Shown here: positions 63,452-64,000 of the stretch, piece after piece
Numbering within the stretch: the stretch's first letter is position 1
Layout of the letters: every line of letters begins with the position of its first letter
Source: Thalassospira sp. TSL5-1
Lineage (GTDB): Bacteria > Pseudomonadota > Alphaproteobacteria > Rhodospirillales > Thalassospiraceae
DNA: 64,000 nt
Reading direction: 5' to 3'
Assembly: GCF_001907695.1 (NCBI RefSeq)
Contig: NZ_KV880640.1
Location: forward strand, 62,001-126,000
Translations under genes and position numbers: made by a program
Notes under the pieces: generated by a model
The model's input: only the letters and a program-made list of their open reading frames with translations
What the model was told of the DNA's origin: nothing
The model's database searches: none

Positions 63452-64000
63452 GTGTTGGTTTTTACACTTAAAAGGCTGGGGCTGGCCTTGCTGGTCGCCC
63501 TTGCCGTCTCGATGCTGAGTTTCACCTTGTTGCATCTGTCAGGCGATCCGGCATCCGCGATTGCCGGTGAGGGGGCAACGGATGTAGATATTGCCGCCAT
63601 TCGGGCTTATTACGGCTTTGACCGGCCCCTGATCGTGCAATATGCTGATTGGCTGTTCAAGGCGCTGCGTGGCGATTTTGGCGAGAGCTACTACTTCCAG
63701 TTGCCTGTCGCACAGCTTATCGGGGACCGCTTGTCGATCACGATGACGCTGGGGATTTGCGGCATTTCCTTTGCTTTGCTGACGGCTGTGCCTTTGGGTG
63801 TTGCTGCCGCCGTCCGTCCCAACAGCCTTGTTGACCGGGTGGCTTTGTTCATCTCGGTCATGGGCCAGGCCATGCCAAGTTTCTGGTTTGGCTTGGTTCT
63901 GGTTGTTATTTTCAGCATCAAATTTCAGCTTCTGCCTCCGTCGGGGACCAAAAGCTGGGAAAATTTTATCATGCCTACCGTGGTGCTGGGCTATTACGCC
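63452..64000 (+). CDS. Peptide-type ABC transporter permease (DppB-like), 3' end beyond window
   Basis: 183 codons from a GTG start run off the right edge with no stop. The first helix (LGLALLVALAVSMLSFTLLHL) is followed by SGDPA, the periplasmic YYGFDRPLIVQYADWLFKALRGDFGESYY loop (two pieces of the family pattern) and the membrane segments of the BPD_transp_1 fold. This is the first-permease (DppB/OppB) type. It belongs to the operon started by the substrate-binding protein; the second permease and ATPases should follow outside the window. Confidence 0.88.
   Translation, partial: MLVFTLKRLGLALLVALAVSMLSFTLLHLSGDPASAIAGEGATDVDIAAIRAYYGFDRPLIVQYADWLFKALRGDFGESYYFQLPVAQLIGDRLSITMTLGICGISFALLTAVPLGVAAAVRPNSLVDRVALFISVMGQAMPSFWFGLVLVVIFSIKFQLLPPSGTKSWENFIMPTVVLGYYA

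Overview
The window is chromosomal DNA of a free-living heterotrophic alphaproteobacterium. The codon usage, the non-phosphorylating sugar acid pathway, the many GntR and IclR regulators, NirK/NirV and the TctC-type binding protein suggest a marine Rhodospirillales member, perhaps Thalassospira-like. That placement is inference; no rRNA or marker gene is present. No tRNA, rRNA, insertion sequence, CRISPR array or phage gene was recognised.

Region 1 (1-6.5 kb) handles tricarboxylates: a TctC-type binding protein cut by the left edge, a divergent TctD/TctE two-component system, a TcuA/TcuB pair (FAD dehydrogenase plus Fe-S/membrane electron carrier), and a divergent GntR/FCD regulator facing a palindromic operator.

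Region 2 (6.5-24.7 kb) is the most unusual part. It is a single-direction, ten-gene, probably one-operon cluster ending in a strong hairpin. It starts with SrfB (Hsp70/actin-fold ATPase signature motifs) and SrfC (large P-loop GTPase). These are followed by a membrane-anchored repeat protein, an exported vWA protein, an ABC ATPase and permease, an exported FGE/SUMF1-fold pseudoenzyme, a glycine-zipper/SH3 lipoprotein, and two single-span proteins that share a SrfA-like front half but end in a trypsin-like protease or a DUF2135 domain. ATPase, permease, FGE-like protein and lipoprotein are the parts list of the TagT/S/R/Q envelope-signalling module of type VI secretion systems, and the vWA protein resembles the periplasmic part of PpkA. 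No T6SS structural gene is present, so this looks like a distinct trans-envelope system.

Region 3 (24.8-31.7 kb) is a full L-fucose to pyruvate plus L-lactate pathway with its IclR regulator and a shared operator-like element in front of both transcription units. A cupin gene follows. Region 4 (31.9-32.6 kb) is a lone AT-rich DUF2971 gene.

Region 5 (32.6-41.1 kb) is envelope defence: macA-macB-outer membrane factor, divergent from a GT2/LAB_N/ArnT-like lipid-modifying set, then a solitary RES-domain protein. Region 6 (41.3-46.2 kb) holds a dienelactone hydrolase, a pentulose kinase, a HAD phosphatase, an alpha/beta hydrolase and a GntR regulator.

Region 7 (46.4-49.8 kb) is denitrification: nirV, nirK, pseudoazurin and a divergent Crp/Fnr-type regulator with a perfect 5-4-5 palindrome between them. 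Region 8 (49.8-53.6 kb) is a three-gene siderophore uptake operon with a Fur-box-like site. Region 9 (53.8-60.9 kb) contains an SMP-30 lactonase, a YbaY-MliC fusion lipoprotein, an ornithine decarboxylase-acetyltransferase pair with a long leader carrying a short ORF, and several small uncharacterised genes. Region 10 (60.9-64 kb) is an IclR regulator divergent from a peptide-type ABC transporter that runs off the right edge.
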